A stretch of DNA of 39,395 bases from positions 1 to 39,395 of the forward strand of contig CAADGB010000466.1 in the NCBI GenBank assembly GCA_900696455.1, in the 5' to 3' direction. The notes beneath the pieces were generated by a model. It did not search any database, was not told where the DNA came from, and saw only the letters and a program-made list of their open reading frames with translations. The stretch is from an uncultured delta proteobacterium (GTDB lineage Bacteria; Myxococcota_A; Polyangia; Haliangiales; Haliangiaceae). How positions within the stretch are numbered: position 1 is the first letter of the stretch; each line of letters starts with the position of its first letter. The position numbers and the translations under genes were made by a program. This document shows positions 1-9,300 of this stretch, one piece after another.

Positions 1-723
1 CCGGCCGGGCCGGCGCCCGACGCGGCGTCAGCGGTGGCGTCGGGGTCGGGGTCGGCGCCTGCCGCGTCGGCCGTCGCCGCCGAGCCCGACGAGCGTACCG
101 CGCGCGCCGCGGCGCGCGCCACCGCCGCCACCCTGGCCGAGCTGGCCGACACCAGCGCGAGCCCGCATCTGCAGGTGGTGGCGGCCGAGGCCCTGGCGCC
201 GATCGATCCGGCGGCCGCGCTCGCACGCTTCCGCAAGGTCGCCGCCGACTCGCCCGAGCACCTGCCGGCGCGGATCGCCGCCGCTCGGCTGGCCCTGGCC
301 GCCGGCGAGCCGGCGCCGATCGCCGCCGAGCTGACCGCCCTGGCCGGCGCCGGCGGCGCGCTGGCGTGGGCCGACGGCGGGTCGTGGCGCTGCCCCCACT
401 GCGGGCACCGGGCCACCGCCTTCGCCTGGCGCTGCGCCGGCTGCCGGCGGTGGGGCGCGGCCCGGCCCGAGGTCGGACGCGAGCGCGTGATCGTCGCGCC
501 GCCGCCGCGCGAGCGCCGGGCCGAGCCTCGGCTCGCGGCCAGCGACGAGCTGGGACGGACGCTGCTCGGCGACGCCGCCACCGCCGCCCTGCCGCCGCCG
601 GCGCTCGATCACGGCCTGTCCGACGTCGAGCTCTCCGCGCGCGCGGAGCGGCGGTCGGTACTCGGGCGCGTCGGGGGCTGGATCTCCGGCGCGTGGTCGG
701 GTATGCGACGGAAGAAGGCCTGA
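1..723 (+). CDS. LapB/YciM-like TPR protein, C-terminal part (5' end outside window)
   Basis: The reading frame is open from the first base, so the gene begins upstream. The visible part has an Ala-rich helical stretch typical of TPR repeats (about residues 45-115 of the fragment). A compact zinc ribbon follows, with CPHC at nt 391-402 and CAGC at nt 433-444 and a W just before the second pair and another after it. This Cys-x2-Cys / W-x-C-x2-C-x2-W layout is the rubredoxin-like C-terminal domain of LapB (YciM). In E. coli LapB is an inner-membrane TPR protein that adjusts LPS synthesis through LpxC turnover. Unlike E. coli LapB, about 80 more residues follow the ribbon and end in a basic amphipathic tail. 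The family call rests on the ribbon; the exact role here is inferred. A permease gene starts 8 nt after its stop, so they are probably co-transcribed. Confidence 0.7.
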   Translation, partial: PAGPAPDAASAVASGSGSAPAASAVAAEPDERTARAAARATAATLAELADTSASPHLQVVAAEALAPIDPAAALARFRKVAADSPEHLPARIAAARLALAAGEPAPIAAELTALAGAGGALAWADGGSWRCPHCGHRATAFAWRCAGCRRWGAARPEVGRERVIVAPPPRERRAEPRLAASDELGRTLLGDAATAALPPPALDHGLSDVELSARAERRSVLGRVGGWISGAWSGMRRKKA

Positions 724-731
724 ACCCGTCC

Positions 732-2258
732 ATGGCCAGCCCGACCGATCCACCGCCGTCCTCGGGCGTGCCCGGCGCCGTCCCCGCCGGCGCGTCGGGC
801 GGCGCGGCGATCGGACCCCCGGGCGGCGCCCCGGGCGAGGTCAGCGGCCCGGCCTCGGGCGTGGTCACGGGCCCGCTGTCCTCGGGGGTCTCCGGACCGA
901 CCGCGGGCGGCGACGGCGGCGGGCGGCGCGGCGTGCTGGCGGCCGGCGGCCCGGTGCGCACCTTCCTCCGCCGCTGGGGCTTCCCGCTCTTCGTCCTGCT
1001 GGTGGTGGTGCTGGGCCGGCGCGTGCTCCTGCCCTTCATCTTCGCGGCGCTGGTCGCCTACATCCTGGCGCCGGTGGTGCGGTGGATGGTCGAGCGCAAG
1101 GACGGCAGCCGCCGCATGCCGCGAGGCGTGGCCATCATCAGTTGCTACCTGGTGTTCATCGCCGCGGTGGTCGGCTTCTTCTTCCTCCTGGTGCCGCGCC
1201 TCTACAAGGACGTGGCCCGCATCGGCAAGGAGATGCCGGCGCTGTACGAGAAGGTCAACACCGAGTACGCGCCCGAGCTCGCGCGCTGGCTCGAGCAGCG
1301 CTTCCCGTCCCTGGCCGCCAAGCCGCGCCACGAGCTCGAGTCACCGCTCGTCCCCGACGTGCCGCTGCCGCCGGGGACCGCGTTCACCCTGACCCCGCTG
1401 CCGGACGGCCGCTTCGCCGCCCAGGTCGCGCCGGCCGGCATCCTCATCCAGCCCGATCCCGGCGGCGGGATGCGGGTCCTGCCCAGCGAGACCCTGCCCG
1501 AGGCGGTCACGCTCGCGGAGAAGCTGCGCGCCTACGTCGACAAGGCCATGAGCGGCCTGCAATCCCAGGTCGACGACCTCCTGCGCTTCGGCCAGGCCCT
1601 GGTCGCCGGGCTGGTCAAGGGCGTCTTCACGTTCTTCCTGGTGCTCATGATCGCCGGCTTCATCCTGATCGACATGGAGAAGGTGCATGCGTTCATGCGC
1701 AGCCTCTTCCCGCCTCACGTCCGCGACGACTACGACGTCATCATCGCCGGCATCGATCGCGGGCTGTCGGGGGCCATCCGCGGCCAGCTCCTGATCTGCC
1801 TGGTCAACGGCATCCTGACCTACATCGGGCTGCTCATCTTCGACGTGAAGTACGCGCTCATCCTGGCGTTCGTCGCCGCCATCATGAGCCTCATCCCCAT
1901 CTTCGGCTCGATCTTGTCGACGATCCCCATCGTCCTGGCGGCGCTGGTGTCGGGCGAGCAGGGCCTCGACGTCGTGCGTGGCGTGGCGGCGGTGGCATGG
2001 ATCGTCGGCATCCACTTCATCGAGGCCAACTTCCTCAACCCGAAGATCATCGGCACCGCCGCCAAGATCCACCCGGTGCTGGTCATCTTCTCCCTGGTCC
2101 TGGGCCAGGCCAGCTACGGCCTCATCGGCGCGCTGTTCGCGGTGCCGATCCTGTCGATGATCCAGGTCGTGTTCATGTTCTTCTACCGGAAGTCGTGGAA
2201 GGAGGGGCGGCCGTCGAGCACGACCGCGCCGCCGCCCCTGGGCGCGCCCCCGCGCTGA
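732..2258 (+). CDS. AI-2E family transporter (PerM/YdiK-type membrane protein)
   Basis: The 508-residue product has a Pro/Gly-rich cytosolic N-terminus (about residues 1-78). Two hydrophobic segments follow (about 84-118), then a third (132-155). A long soluble insert comes next (about 156-285), and then a hydrophobic C-terminal half with at least four to five further segments (about 290-485). The late motif EANFLNPKIIG and the segment SLIPIFGSILSTIPIV are typical of the AI-2E transporter family (PF01594), which includes PerM and Na+/H+ antiporters. The substrate cannot be read from sequence. The ATG at 732 lies 8 nt after the upstream stop. There is only a weak purine run (about 711-716) upstream, so translation may be coupled to the LapB-like gene. 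Confidence 0.88.
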   Translation: MASPTDPPPSSGVPGAVPAGASGGAAIGPPGGAPGEVSGPASGVVTGPLSSGVSGPTAGGDGGGRRGVLAAGGPVRTFLRRWGFPLFVLLVVVLGRRVLLPFIFAALVAYILAPVVRWMVERKDGSRRMPRGVAIISCYLVFIAAVVGFFFLLVPRLYKDVARIGKEMPALYEKVNTEYAPELARWLEQRFPSLAAKPRHELESPLVPDVPLPPGTAFTLTPLPDGRFAAQVAPAGILIQPDPGGGMRVLPSETLPEAVTLAEKLRAYVDKAMSGLQSQVDDLLRFGQALVAGLVKGVFTFFLVLMIAGFILIDMEKVHAFMRSLFPPHVRDDYDVIIAGIDRGLSGAIRGQLLICLVNGILTYIGLLIFDVKYALILAFVAAIMSLIPIFGSILSTIPIVLAALVSGEQGLDVVRGVAAVAWIVGIHFIEANFLNPKIIGTAAKIHPVLVIFSLVLGQASYGLIGALFAVPILSMIQVVFMFFYRKSWKEGRPSSTTAPPPLGAPPR

Positions 2259-2290
2259 CGCCGCCTCGTCGACGCCGCCTCGTCGACGCC
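2257..2290 (+). repeat. 14-bp tandem repeat after the permease gene
   Basis: Two perfect copies of GACGCCGCCTCGTC (2257-2270 and 2271-2284) plus a partial third begin on the permease stop codon. They continue into related degenerate sequence up to about 2320. This is low-complexity intergenic DNA with no coding signal. Confidence 0.7.
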
Positions 2291-2371
2291 GGCGCGTCCA
2301 CGCCGGCTCGTCCGCGCCGGTCCGGGGCCGGGCCGCGACGTGGCCGAGCGCACGCCCGACCGGTCGCCGCG

Positions 2372-2400
2372 TTGAACGCCGCAGGCGTCGGTGGTACCCA
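2372..2400 (+). promoter_or_regulatory. Sigma-70-type promoter for the 2407 gene, probably leaderless
   Basis: The -35 TTGAAC (2372-2377), a 17-nt spacer and an extended -10 TGG-TACCCA (TACCCA 2395-2400) end only 6 nt before the GTG at 2407. Transcription would start at or next to the start codon. The GGAGG at 2401-2405 is too close to the GTG to act as a normal ribosome binding site. Confidence 0.6.
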
Positions 2401-2406
2401 GGAGGC

Positions 2407-3549
2407 GTGACCTCCTCCGTCGCTCCTCGCGCTGGCGCTGGCGTCGCTCCTGGCGCGCGCCGGCGCGCGGCCACCGCGCTCTCGCTGGTGAGCGCGCTCG
2501 CCGCCGCCACGCCGGCGTGGGCGCAGCCGGTCGATCCCTACGGCGAGCCGGTCCCGACGCCGACGGCCCCCGGCGCGGCGGATCCCGAGATCGAGCTGGC
2601 GGTGGCGCAGGCGCTGGTCGCGCGGGCGCGCGTCCTCACCGGCGAGGGCGCCCACGCCGACGCCAAGCAGCTCGTGGTCGAGGCGCTGGTGCGGCGCCCC
2701 GGTGATCCCGAGGCCACCGCGCTCCTGGCCGAGCTCAACCGCAAGCTCGGCATCGTCGACCCGCCGGTGGCCGCGCCGGCCGACCTGCGGCCGCCCGAGT
2801 CGCCGCGCCCCATCGCCGACGAGCCGCTGCCCGAGCCGCCGCCCACCGGCGAGGGCCGGCGCCCCGACGCCGTGGTCCGCTACGCCGCTGGCGTGGGCGG
2901 CGGCGCCGTCGCCGGCGGCCTGTTCGCCGACGTGGTCTCCGGCCTCGACGACACCAGCAGCGGCGACATCCTGGGCGGCGTCCTGATCGGGGCGGTGGTC
3001 GGCGGTGGCGCCGCCTACCTGCTCGAGCGCGACACCCACCTGACGGTCGGCGACCACGCGCTCATCGGCTCGCTGGCGACCTGGGGCCTGGTCGGCGGCC
3101 TCACCTTCGGCCTCGCGATCGATCCACCCGAGGGCGAGGCCTACTCGCTCAACGGCGTCGTCGGCATCGTCGGCGGCTACGTCGTCGGCCACGTCGCCGC
3201 CCGCCAGAGCGACGTCTCGACCCGGCGCATGCTGCGGGTCAACGCCGCCGCGCTCATCGGCGCCGCCGCGCCGTGGCTCCTCTACGCCGCCGCCAGCGAT
3301 CCCGACAGCAACGACGACGAGCAGGCGTTCGGCTTCCTGTCGACCGTCGGCCTCCTGGGCGGCGCCTACCTCGGCTTCCGCTGGACCCGCGGGATGGCGC
3401 CGGGCAGCGAGGTCGATCGCGCCCGCGGCCACGGGCCGACCGCGCTCCTGATGCGCGACGAGGCGGGCTGGCGCGTGGGCGGGATCGGCGGCTCGCGGGC
3501 GATGGGCGGCGGCGGCCTGGTGCTGACGGTGGCCGGCGGCGCCTGGTAG
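2407..3549 (+). CDS. Exported protein of unknown function with Gly-rich hydrophobic segments
   Basis: This is a 380-residue protein I do not recognise. A signal peptide is clear: basic RRR, a hydrophobic core and an AWA-Q cleavage site near residue 39. The mature part starts with a Pro-rich stretch and one TPR-like helical pair (about 60-115). After another Pro-rich linker come four or five Gly-rich hydrophobic segments (about 160-320), resembling glycine-zipper membrane or outer-membrane proteins. The GTG start is chosen because later starts would cut the signal peptide. The promoter fits a leaderless transcript. The location is envelope by inference; no enzymatic motif is visible. Confidence 0.7.
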   Translation: MTSSVAPRAGAGVAPGARRRAATALSLVSALAAATPAWAQPVDPYGEPVPTPTAPGAADPEIELAVAQALVARARVLTGEGAHADAKQLVVEALVRRPGDPEATALLAELNRKLGIVDPPVAAPADLRPPESPRPIADEPLPEPPPTGEGRRPDAVVRYAAGVGGGAVAGGLFADVVSGLDDTSSGDILGGVLIGAVVGGGAAYLLERDTHLTVGDHALIGSLATWGLVGGLTFGLAIDPPEGEAYSLNGVVGIVGGYVVGHVAARQSDVSTRRMLRVNAAALIGAAAPWLLYAAASDPDSNDDEQAFGFLSTVGLLGGAYLGFRWTRGMAPGSEVDRARGHGPTALLMRDEAGWRVGGIGGSRAMGGGGLVLTVAGGAW

Positions 3550-3560
3550 CGGCGGCGGCG

Positions 3561-3569
3561 TGCTACAAC
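3561..3569 (+). promoter_or_regulatory. Extended -10 box close to the methyltransferase start
   Basis: TGC-TACAAC ends 9 nt before the GTG at 3579 and 11 nt after the previous stop codon region. No good -35 is visible. The short distance suggests a leaderless or nearly leaderless transcript. Confidence 0.45.
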
Positions 3570-3578
3570 GCCACGGCC

Positions 3579-4388
3579 GTGGACCCGCACGTCCTGCCGC
3601 TCCTCCGGTGCCCGCGCTGCGCCACCACCGGCGCCTTCGAGGCCGCGCGCGGCCTGGTCTGCGGCCGCTGCGGCCTCGCCGTGGACGGCGCGCGCGGGGT
3701 CTACGATCTGCTCGACGTCGCCGGTCGCGGCGAGCCGGCGGCCACCACCGCCGAGCAGCGCTTCATGGAGGGCGAGCTCGTGGCGCGGGTCTACGAGCGG
3801 CTGTGGCGCCCGACCTTCGTCCGCATGCTGGCCGGACGCGGCGCCGGCGCCGCCGTCGGCGGGTTCGCCGGCGAGATGTTCATCCACAAGGCGGCGCTGT
3901 CGCTGGACGACCGGGCCGGCCCGTGGCTCGATCTGTCGTGCGGGCCGGGGCTGTTCACCCGCGCCATCGCCGCCGGCGCGCCCGGGGCGCTGGTGGTCGG
4001 CCTCGACATCTCGCGCGCCATGCTCGAGGTCGCGGCCGGCCGCGTGCGCGGCTACACCAACGTCGTCCTGGTGCGCGCCGACGCGCACCAGCTCCCGTTC
4101 GGTGACGACACGTTCGAGGGGCTCAACAACGCCGGCGCGATCCACGCCTACGACGACGCCGAGCAGTGCTTCCGCGAGATCTGGCGGGTCCTGCGCCCCG
4201 GCGGCCTCTACGTCGGCTCGACGTTCGCCGAGGCGCCGACGCTGGGCGGCCGTCTGGCGGCGCGGGTGGCCGGTATCCGCCGCTACGATCCGGGCGAGCT
4301 CCGCGCGCAACTGTCGCGGCTCGGGTTCGCGGAGTACGAGGACCTGCGCCTGGGCGGGGCGTTCGTCTTCCGCGCGCGCAAGCCCTGA
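3579..4388 (+). CDS. SAM-dependent class I methyltransferase with N-terminal zinc ribbon
   Basis: The 269-residue protein begins with a Trm112-like zinc ribbon (C11-x2-C14 and C28-x2-C31). A Methyltransf_11-type Rossmann domain follows. Motif I is DLSCGPG (about 117-123), an acidic residue closes strand 2 in GLDIS (about 141-145), VRADAHQLPF is the motif around strand 4, and LRPGGLYVGS is post-motif III. Proteins with this layout resemble RlmA-type and ubiquinone/menaquinone-type methyltransferases. The substrate is not evident. GTG 3579 is the start that keeps the whole zinc ribbon. An extended -10 lies 9 nt upstream. Confidence 0.88.
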   Translation: MDPHVLPLLRCPRCATTGAFEAARGLVCGRCGLAVDGARGVYDLLDVAGRGEPAATTAEQRFMEGELVARVYERLWRPTFVRMLAGRGAGAAVGGFAGEMFIHKAALSLDDRAGPWLDLSCGPGLFTRAIAAGAPGALVVGLDISRAMLEVAAGRVRGYTNVVLVRADAHQLPFGDDTFEGLNNAGAIHAYDDAEQCFREIWRVLRPGGLYVGSTFAEAPTLGGRLAARVAGIRRYDPGELRAQLSRLGFAEYEDLRLGGAFVFRARKP

Positions 4389-4433
4389 GCCGGCGCGGGC
4401 TCGCGCTTGGGTTCGGTCCCGGCCTCGGCCTCC

Positions 4434-4529
4434 GCCTCGGGCTCGGGTTCGGCCTCGGGCTCGGGTTCGGCCTCGGGCTCGGGTTCGGCCTCGGAGTCGG
4501 GCTCGGCCTCGGCCTCGGAGTCGGGCTCG
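4434..4529. repeat. 18-bp tandem repeat between convergent genes
   Basis: Three perfect copies of GCCTCGGGCTCGGGTTCG occupy 4434-4451, 4452-4469 and 4470-4487. Two variant copies with CGGAGTCGGG follow (4488-4505 and 4512-4529), split by a 6-bp partial unit. Similar low-complexity CTCGG sequence leads in from about 4405. The array fills the gap between the methyltransferase and the oppositely oriented kinase gene. I see no T-tract terminator. Confidence 0.85.
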
Positions 4530-4543
4530 GCCTCCGGTCGCGC

Positions 4544-6115
4544 TCAGGCCGCGGGGCGGGGGCCGACGTCGATGGGGACGGTGAACGTGGTGTCGCCGCG
4601 GGGGGCGAAGACCGTGACGAGGTGGGGGCCGGCGGCCGTCGTGGGCAGCCGCAGCCGGTAGAGCTCGCCGGCGCGGGGGAGCGCGACCGCCACGGTCTCG
4701 CCGTCGGGCGCGCGCAGGGTCGCGGCGAGCTCGCGGACGACGATCGGGCGATCGTCGTCGTCCCAGATCGCCAGGTCGAGGGCGAGCTCGTCGCCGGCGA
4801 TCGGCGCGGCGGTCAGCGTGGCGCGCATGGCGTGGCCACCGTCGACGACGATCACGACCGCGCCCAGCGCGACCACGGGCCCGGTGGGCGCCGGCGCACC
4901 GGGGGCGGCGATCACCGGCAACGGCACCGGCGCCAGCACCGGCCCGGGCGTCAGCGGCAGGGCCACGGGTGGCTGCGCAGGGGCGGGCGCCGGCGGCGCC
5001 GTCGCGGTGGCCCGCGCCGAGCGCACCGTGGTGAACGAGCCGGCGCCGACGGCGACGGCGAGGGCGGCGAGGGCGAGGGCGGGCAGGGCGCGCCGGCGGC
5101 GGCGCGGGATCGCGGTGGCGGTGGCGGCGGTCGCGAGCGGGGAGGAGGCGATCGCGGTCTGCTCGAACGGATCGACCGCGCGCGGCGCGGTGGCGGCGGT
5201 CGCGAGCGGGCAGGGGGTGATCGCGGTCTGCTCGAACGGGTCGACCGCGCGCGGCGCGGCGATCGCGCCGTGGGTCAGCACCTCCGGCGCGCGCGCCAGG
5301 CCCTCGAGCGCGGCGGCGACCGCGGCGGCGGTGGCCGGGCGCTCGGCGGCGCGCTTGGCGAGGAGCCGCGCCACCAGCTCCGCCACCGGCGCCGGCGCGG
5401 CGGCCGGGTCGAGCGCGGGCGGCGGCTGGCCGAGGTGGGCGAGCAGGACCTCGACCGCCGAGCCCCCGAACGGCACCCGCCCGGTGATCATCCGCACCAG
5501 CACGCAGCCGAGGGCGTAGAGGTCGGCGCGGCCGTCGACGTCCTCGCCCAGCGCCTGCTCGGGCGCCATGTAGTGCGGGGTGCCGGCGCAGCGGCTCGCG
5601 CTCGACGCGGCGTCGCCGGCCCGGCGCGCGATGCCGAAGTCGACCAGCACCACGCGATCGGTGCCGCGCCGGATCATGACGTTGGCCGGCTTGAGATCGC
5701 GGTGGACGATCCCGGCGGCGTGGGCGGCGGCGAGGGCGCGGGCGAGCTGGGCCGCCACGCCCAGCGTGCGCTCGAGCGGCCAGCGCGCCGCCTCGGCGCC
5801 CAGCGCGTCCTCGAGGGTGATGCCGTCGATCCACGCCATCGCCACCCAGGCCCGGCCGTCGGCGAGCCGGCCCGCGCCGTGGACGCGCACCAGCCCGGGC
5901 GCGTCGACGCCGGCCGCGACCGCGGCCTCGCGCAGGGCCCGCGCCGCCGAGCGCTCGTCGGCGGCGTGGCTGAGCTTGACCGCCACCGCGCCGAGCGCGT
6001 CGCTCCAGGCCCGGTACACCGTCCCGCTCGCACCCGACGCGATCGCGCGCTCGAGCCGGATCCCGCCCGGCAGGCAGGTGCCGGCCAGCGAGCTCGAGGG
6101 GGCGCGTCCGTCCAT
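4544..6115 (-). CDS. Membrane-anchored Hanks-type serine/threonine protein kinase
   Basis: The 523-residue protein has an N-terminal kinase domain (about 17-275) with the key residues intact: glycine loop GASGTVY (28-34), Lys47 in VAVK, HRD (138-140) within HRDLKPANV, DFG (159-161) and APE (184-186). It then has a perfect 23-residue-period duplication containing VDPFEQTAI (287-309 and 310-332). A basic stop-transfer patch RRRRR and one membrane helix follow (about 343-361), then a Pro-rich linker and a C-terminal beta-rich domain (about 410-520). It is therefore a transmembrane sensor kinase. The outside domain loosely recalls YtkA/FixH-like folds, but that is a guess. AAGGGG lies just upstream of the ATG. 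Confidence 0.93.
   Translation of the reverse strand: MDGRAPSSSLAGTCLPGGIRLERAIASGASGTVYRAWSDALGAVAVKLSHAADERSAARALREAAVAAGVDAPGLVRVHGAGRLADGRAWVAMAWIDGITLEDALGAEAARWPLERTLGVAAQLARALAAAHAAGIVHRDLKPANVMIRRGTDRVVLVDFGIARRAGDAASSASRCAGTPHYMAPEQALGEDVDGRADLYALGCVLVRMITGRVPFGGSAVEVLLAHLGQPPPALDPAAAPAPVAELVARLLAKRAAERPATAAAVAAALEGLARAPEVLTHGAIAAPRAVDPFEQTAITPCPLATAATAPRAVDPFEQTAIASSPLATAATATAIPRRRRRALPALALAALAVAVGAGSFTTVRSARATATAPPAPAPAQPPVALPLTPGPVLAPVPLPVIAAPGAPAPTGPVVALGAVVIVVDGGHAMRATLTAAPIAGDELALDLAIWDDDDRPIVVRELAATLRAPDGETVAVALPRAGELYRLRLPTTAAGPHLVTVFAPRGDTTFTVPIDVGPRPAA
5121..5258 (-). repeat. 69-bp in-frame tandem duplication inside the kinase gene
   Basis: Two copies with a 69-bp period (TCGCGAGCGG recurs at 5131 and 5200) encode two near-identical 23-residue blocks in the juxtamembrane region. 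They differ mainly at TPC versus ASS just after the shared VDPFEQTAI. Confidence 0.85.
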
Positions 6116-6245
6116 GCCCCTTCGACGGCGGCGCCATCCCGGTCATTCGCCTCGAAGATCTGAGGGCGGACACCGTCGCCCGGGGTTCGGTGAGCCTGCT
6201 GACCCACCTTTCGGGCGTGAGCCAGGTTCGCGCCGAAGTCCTCGG

Positions 6246-6275
6246 TTGACGTCTGGCCAGACCGCCGTTTAGCTT
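6246..6275 (+). promoter_or_regulatory. Sigma-70-type promoter for the lipoprotein-FadL operon
   Basis: TTGACG (6246-6251), an 18-nt spacer and TAGCTT (6270-6275) give a start near 6282 and a leader of about 42-45 nt. The leader carries AGGAG at 6316-6320, well placed for the second of two adjacent ATGs (6324, 6327). Confidence 0.6.
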
Positions 6276-6323
6276 GGAAGTCCGCTTCGTTACCTTCACG
6301 TATCGACCTTCGTTCAGGAGCGC

Positions 6324-9300
6324 ATGATGAGGTGGTCGTTCTCCGCGCGTCTGGTCGCCGTCACGGCGGTCGCGGCCCTGTTGCAGCCGGGCTGTCACGG
6401 TGCCTTCGACGACGCCCGCCAGCCGGTCGACACCGGCACCTTCGGCGAGACGCTCCACACGCTGGTGTGCAAGCGCATCGCGTACCTCGACGATCTCGCG
6501 GACGGCGGCACCACCGACGTGCGCGGCGACGCCATGCGCGACATCTGCCGGCTGGGCCTGGCGCCGCCGGCGGTGGCCTCGGGCAAGCTCAAGGCGCTGC
6601 TGGCCGAACGCGAGCGGCTGGTGGCGGCGGTCGACGCCATCTTCCCCGAGGGCTTCCTGCCCGACCTGCAGACCCTGCTCACCTCGAACGAGTTCCTCGC
6701 CCTCTACGACGACACCACCACCGAGCAGGCGATCGACGCGCTCGTCGGCACCCTGCGCCACGTCGCCGCCGACGACGAGGCGGTGGCCGCGCTCGAGCGC
6801 CTGGGCCACCGCCTGGGCTACCGCCCGCTGGGCCCGGCGATGGGCGCGGTCCGGGCCCTGGTCGGCTACCCCGAGCTCCACGACCTCCTGCTCACGCTGT
6901 CGGAGGCGATCACCCCCGGCGGCGGCGCCCGCGGCGAGTGGCAGAACCTGATCCGGGCCCTGGCGATGACCCTGCGCGACGCCCAGGCGGCGCCCGATCC
7001 CGACGCCGCCGATCGCACGCTGCGGATCGCGCTGGACTTCCTGCTCACCGAGCGGGCCGAGCTCGGCACCAGCGCGGTCGCGCCGCTCACCACCCGCGAC
7101 GCCCGCGGCGTCGCGCGCCTGCGCGCGGTGGCGCCGCCGTTCGTCGACGGCGACGGCGACGGCCTGGCCGACGTCGACGACCTCGGCCGCTTCGTCGACG
7201 CCGGCGGCGCGCCCCTCGCCGCGCCGGCGCCGTTCGAGCTGCCCGCGGGCCTGGACGCCGCGCCCTGGCAGTACCGCGATCCGCTCGGCCGCGCGCTCAC
7301 CGCCGAGGGCGGGCCCTTGCTCTACCAGTACGTCGATCTCGACAAGACCGTGCTCGCGGCGCTCACCCGCGACGGCATCGCGCTCTTCGATCCGCAGAAG
7401 GGCACCGCGTTCGACCTGGCGCGCGGCGCCTCGGCGCTGGTCGGCCCGCGCCAGCAGGTCACCCGGACCTTCGACAGCGGCGAGAGCCTGACCTACCGCG
7501 GCTACGACACCGCGACCTCGCCGCTGCTCGACATGACCTACGGCTACCTCCAGCTCCTGCGCGATCCGGCGATCCAGGACACGCTGGCCCTGGCCCAGAC
7601 GCTGCTGTCGACCCGCGAGGCCGAGGTGGCGCGGCTGGTCGAGGCCTTCGTCGCCGCCGCGCGCAAGGGCGACGCTCACCCCGAGGCGGTCATCCCGCCC
7701 GAGGCGCCGCTGTGGGACGACCTGGTGCCGGTGATCCGCCAGATCCTGGCCCGGCCGGCGCTGGTCACCGCGCTCCTGGCGGCGATGGAGCGGCCCGAGG
7801 TCGCGCAGCTCGGCGAGCGCTTCCGCAAGTTCATGACCTACCGCGACCGCTTCGACATCGCCGCCAACCAGACCGTGACCGGCAGCTTCACCACCCCGGT
7901 CGATCGCAACCGCCCCGACTCCGGCTTCGACCGCTCGGTCTTCCAGCGCATCCTGCACGTCATCGCCGACTCCAACAACGCGGTCGCCTGCAACAAGCAG
8001 GGCGCGCAGGTGCGGGACCCGTTCCTCAACATCACGCTCGGCACCTACAACCAGTGCCAGCTCTTCCGCGTCGACAACCTGGCGGTCTTCTACCTGCAGT
8101 CGATCGCCTACGCCCGCAACGCCTCGGGCCAGTACCTCTGCGAGACCGCCGCCGGCGCCTTCGACGGCACGACCACGGCGTCGACGCCGCAGGGCTGCGT
8201 CAGCCAGGGCCGGCGGCCGCGGCCCAAGGCCAACTTCAACTACAACTGGGGCACCGTGGTCCGGAGCTCGATCGACCTCTTCGGCGGCGACGAGTTCCTC
8301 GAGGACACCGTCGGCATCGTCGGCATGCGCACCCACCCCACCCCGCAGGCCCTCAACCGGGTGCTGTTCCTCGATCCGACCCCCGCCTACCTGACCAACA
8401 TCATCGACCCGATGCGCGATCGCGAGGGCGATCTGTACAAGGCCCAGCACGCCGGCACCCTGCCGGTGTGGGAGCTCGAGGGCTTCTACGACCAGATCCG
8501 CCCGGTGGTGCAGGCCTTCGCCGACAACAACAGCGAGCAGCTCTTCATCGACGTCCTGGTCGTCCTCCACAAGCACTGGGCGACCCGCGACTCGATCACC
8601 CACCAGTCGGTCGACCCGGCCGCGCCCGGCTACGTCTGGGGCTCGGGGGCCAGGACCTACGAGGGGCTCATCACCGACATCCTCGCCGACGGCTCGCTCA
8701 TGGGCGCGCTCACGGCGACCGCGCCCGCCCTCAACGCGACCACCGCCAACGGCCGGCCGTACCGGGACATCGTGCGGGTCGCCGCCAGCTACCTCGTGAC
8801 CCCGCAGGCCGGCCTCGCCGACCGCCAGGGCGCGACCACCACCACCACCGCCGACGGCCGCGCCGTCACCCAGCTCTCGCCGTGGCACCTGCTCGCCGAC
8901 GCCTACGGCCGCAAGCGCGAGCGCCTGGGCCAGGCCGGCGCCGAGGGCGTGGCGTGGACCGACTCGGTCTCGGAGGTGGTCGACGTCCTGACCCGCGGCG
9001 TCGACGTGCCGGGGCAGGGCTGGCGCTTCCGCAACCCGCGCGCCCGCGGCGTGCTCCTGGCCACGGTCGGGCTCCTGCGCGACCGGATCGCCGCCCACGA
9101 CGCCCAGGGCGATCGCGCGGCCTGGCTGCGCGACGAGCTCCCCGCCGATCTCGAGCGCACGCTCGCCGGGCCGGTGTTCGCGGGCGTCGCCGACTTCATC
9201 GTGTCGCTGCAGGCCACGCCCGAGACCCGGCTCCAGCTCGAGCGCCTGATGCAGTACCTGGTCGACGAGGCGACCTCCAGCGAGTCGTTCGTGACCTCGC

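Noticed and set aside
2401-2405. GGAGG as ribosome binding site for the 2407 gene
   Set aside because: Only one base separates it from the GTG, too close for 16S pairing, and no later start keeps the signal peptide.
4434-4529. Coding repeat (Ser-Ala-Ser-Gly-Ser-Gly type protein)
   Set aside because: The plus-strand frame has no domain, no start signal and overlaps the kinase end. The repeats sit exactly in the gap between convergent genes.
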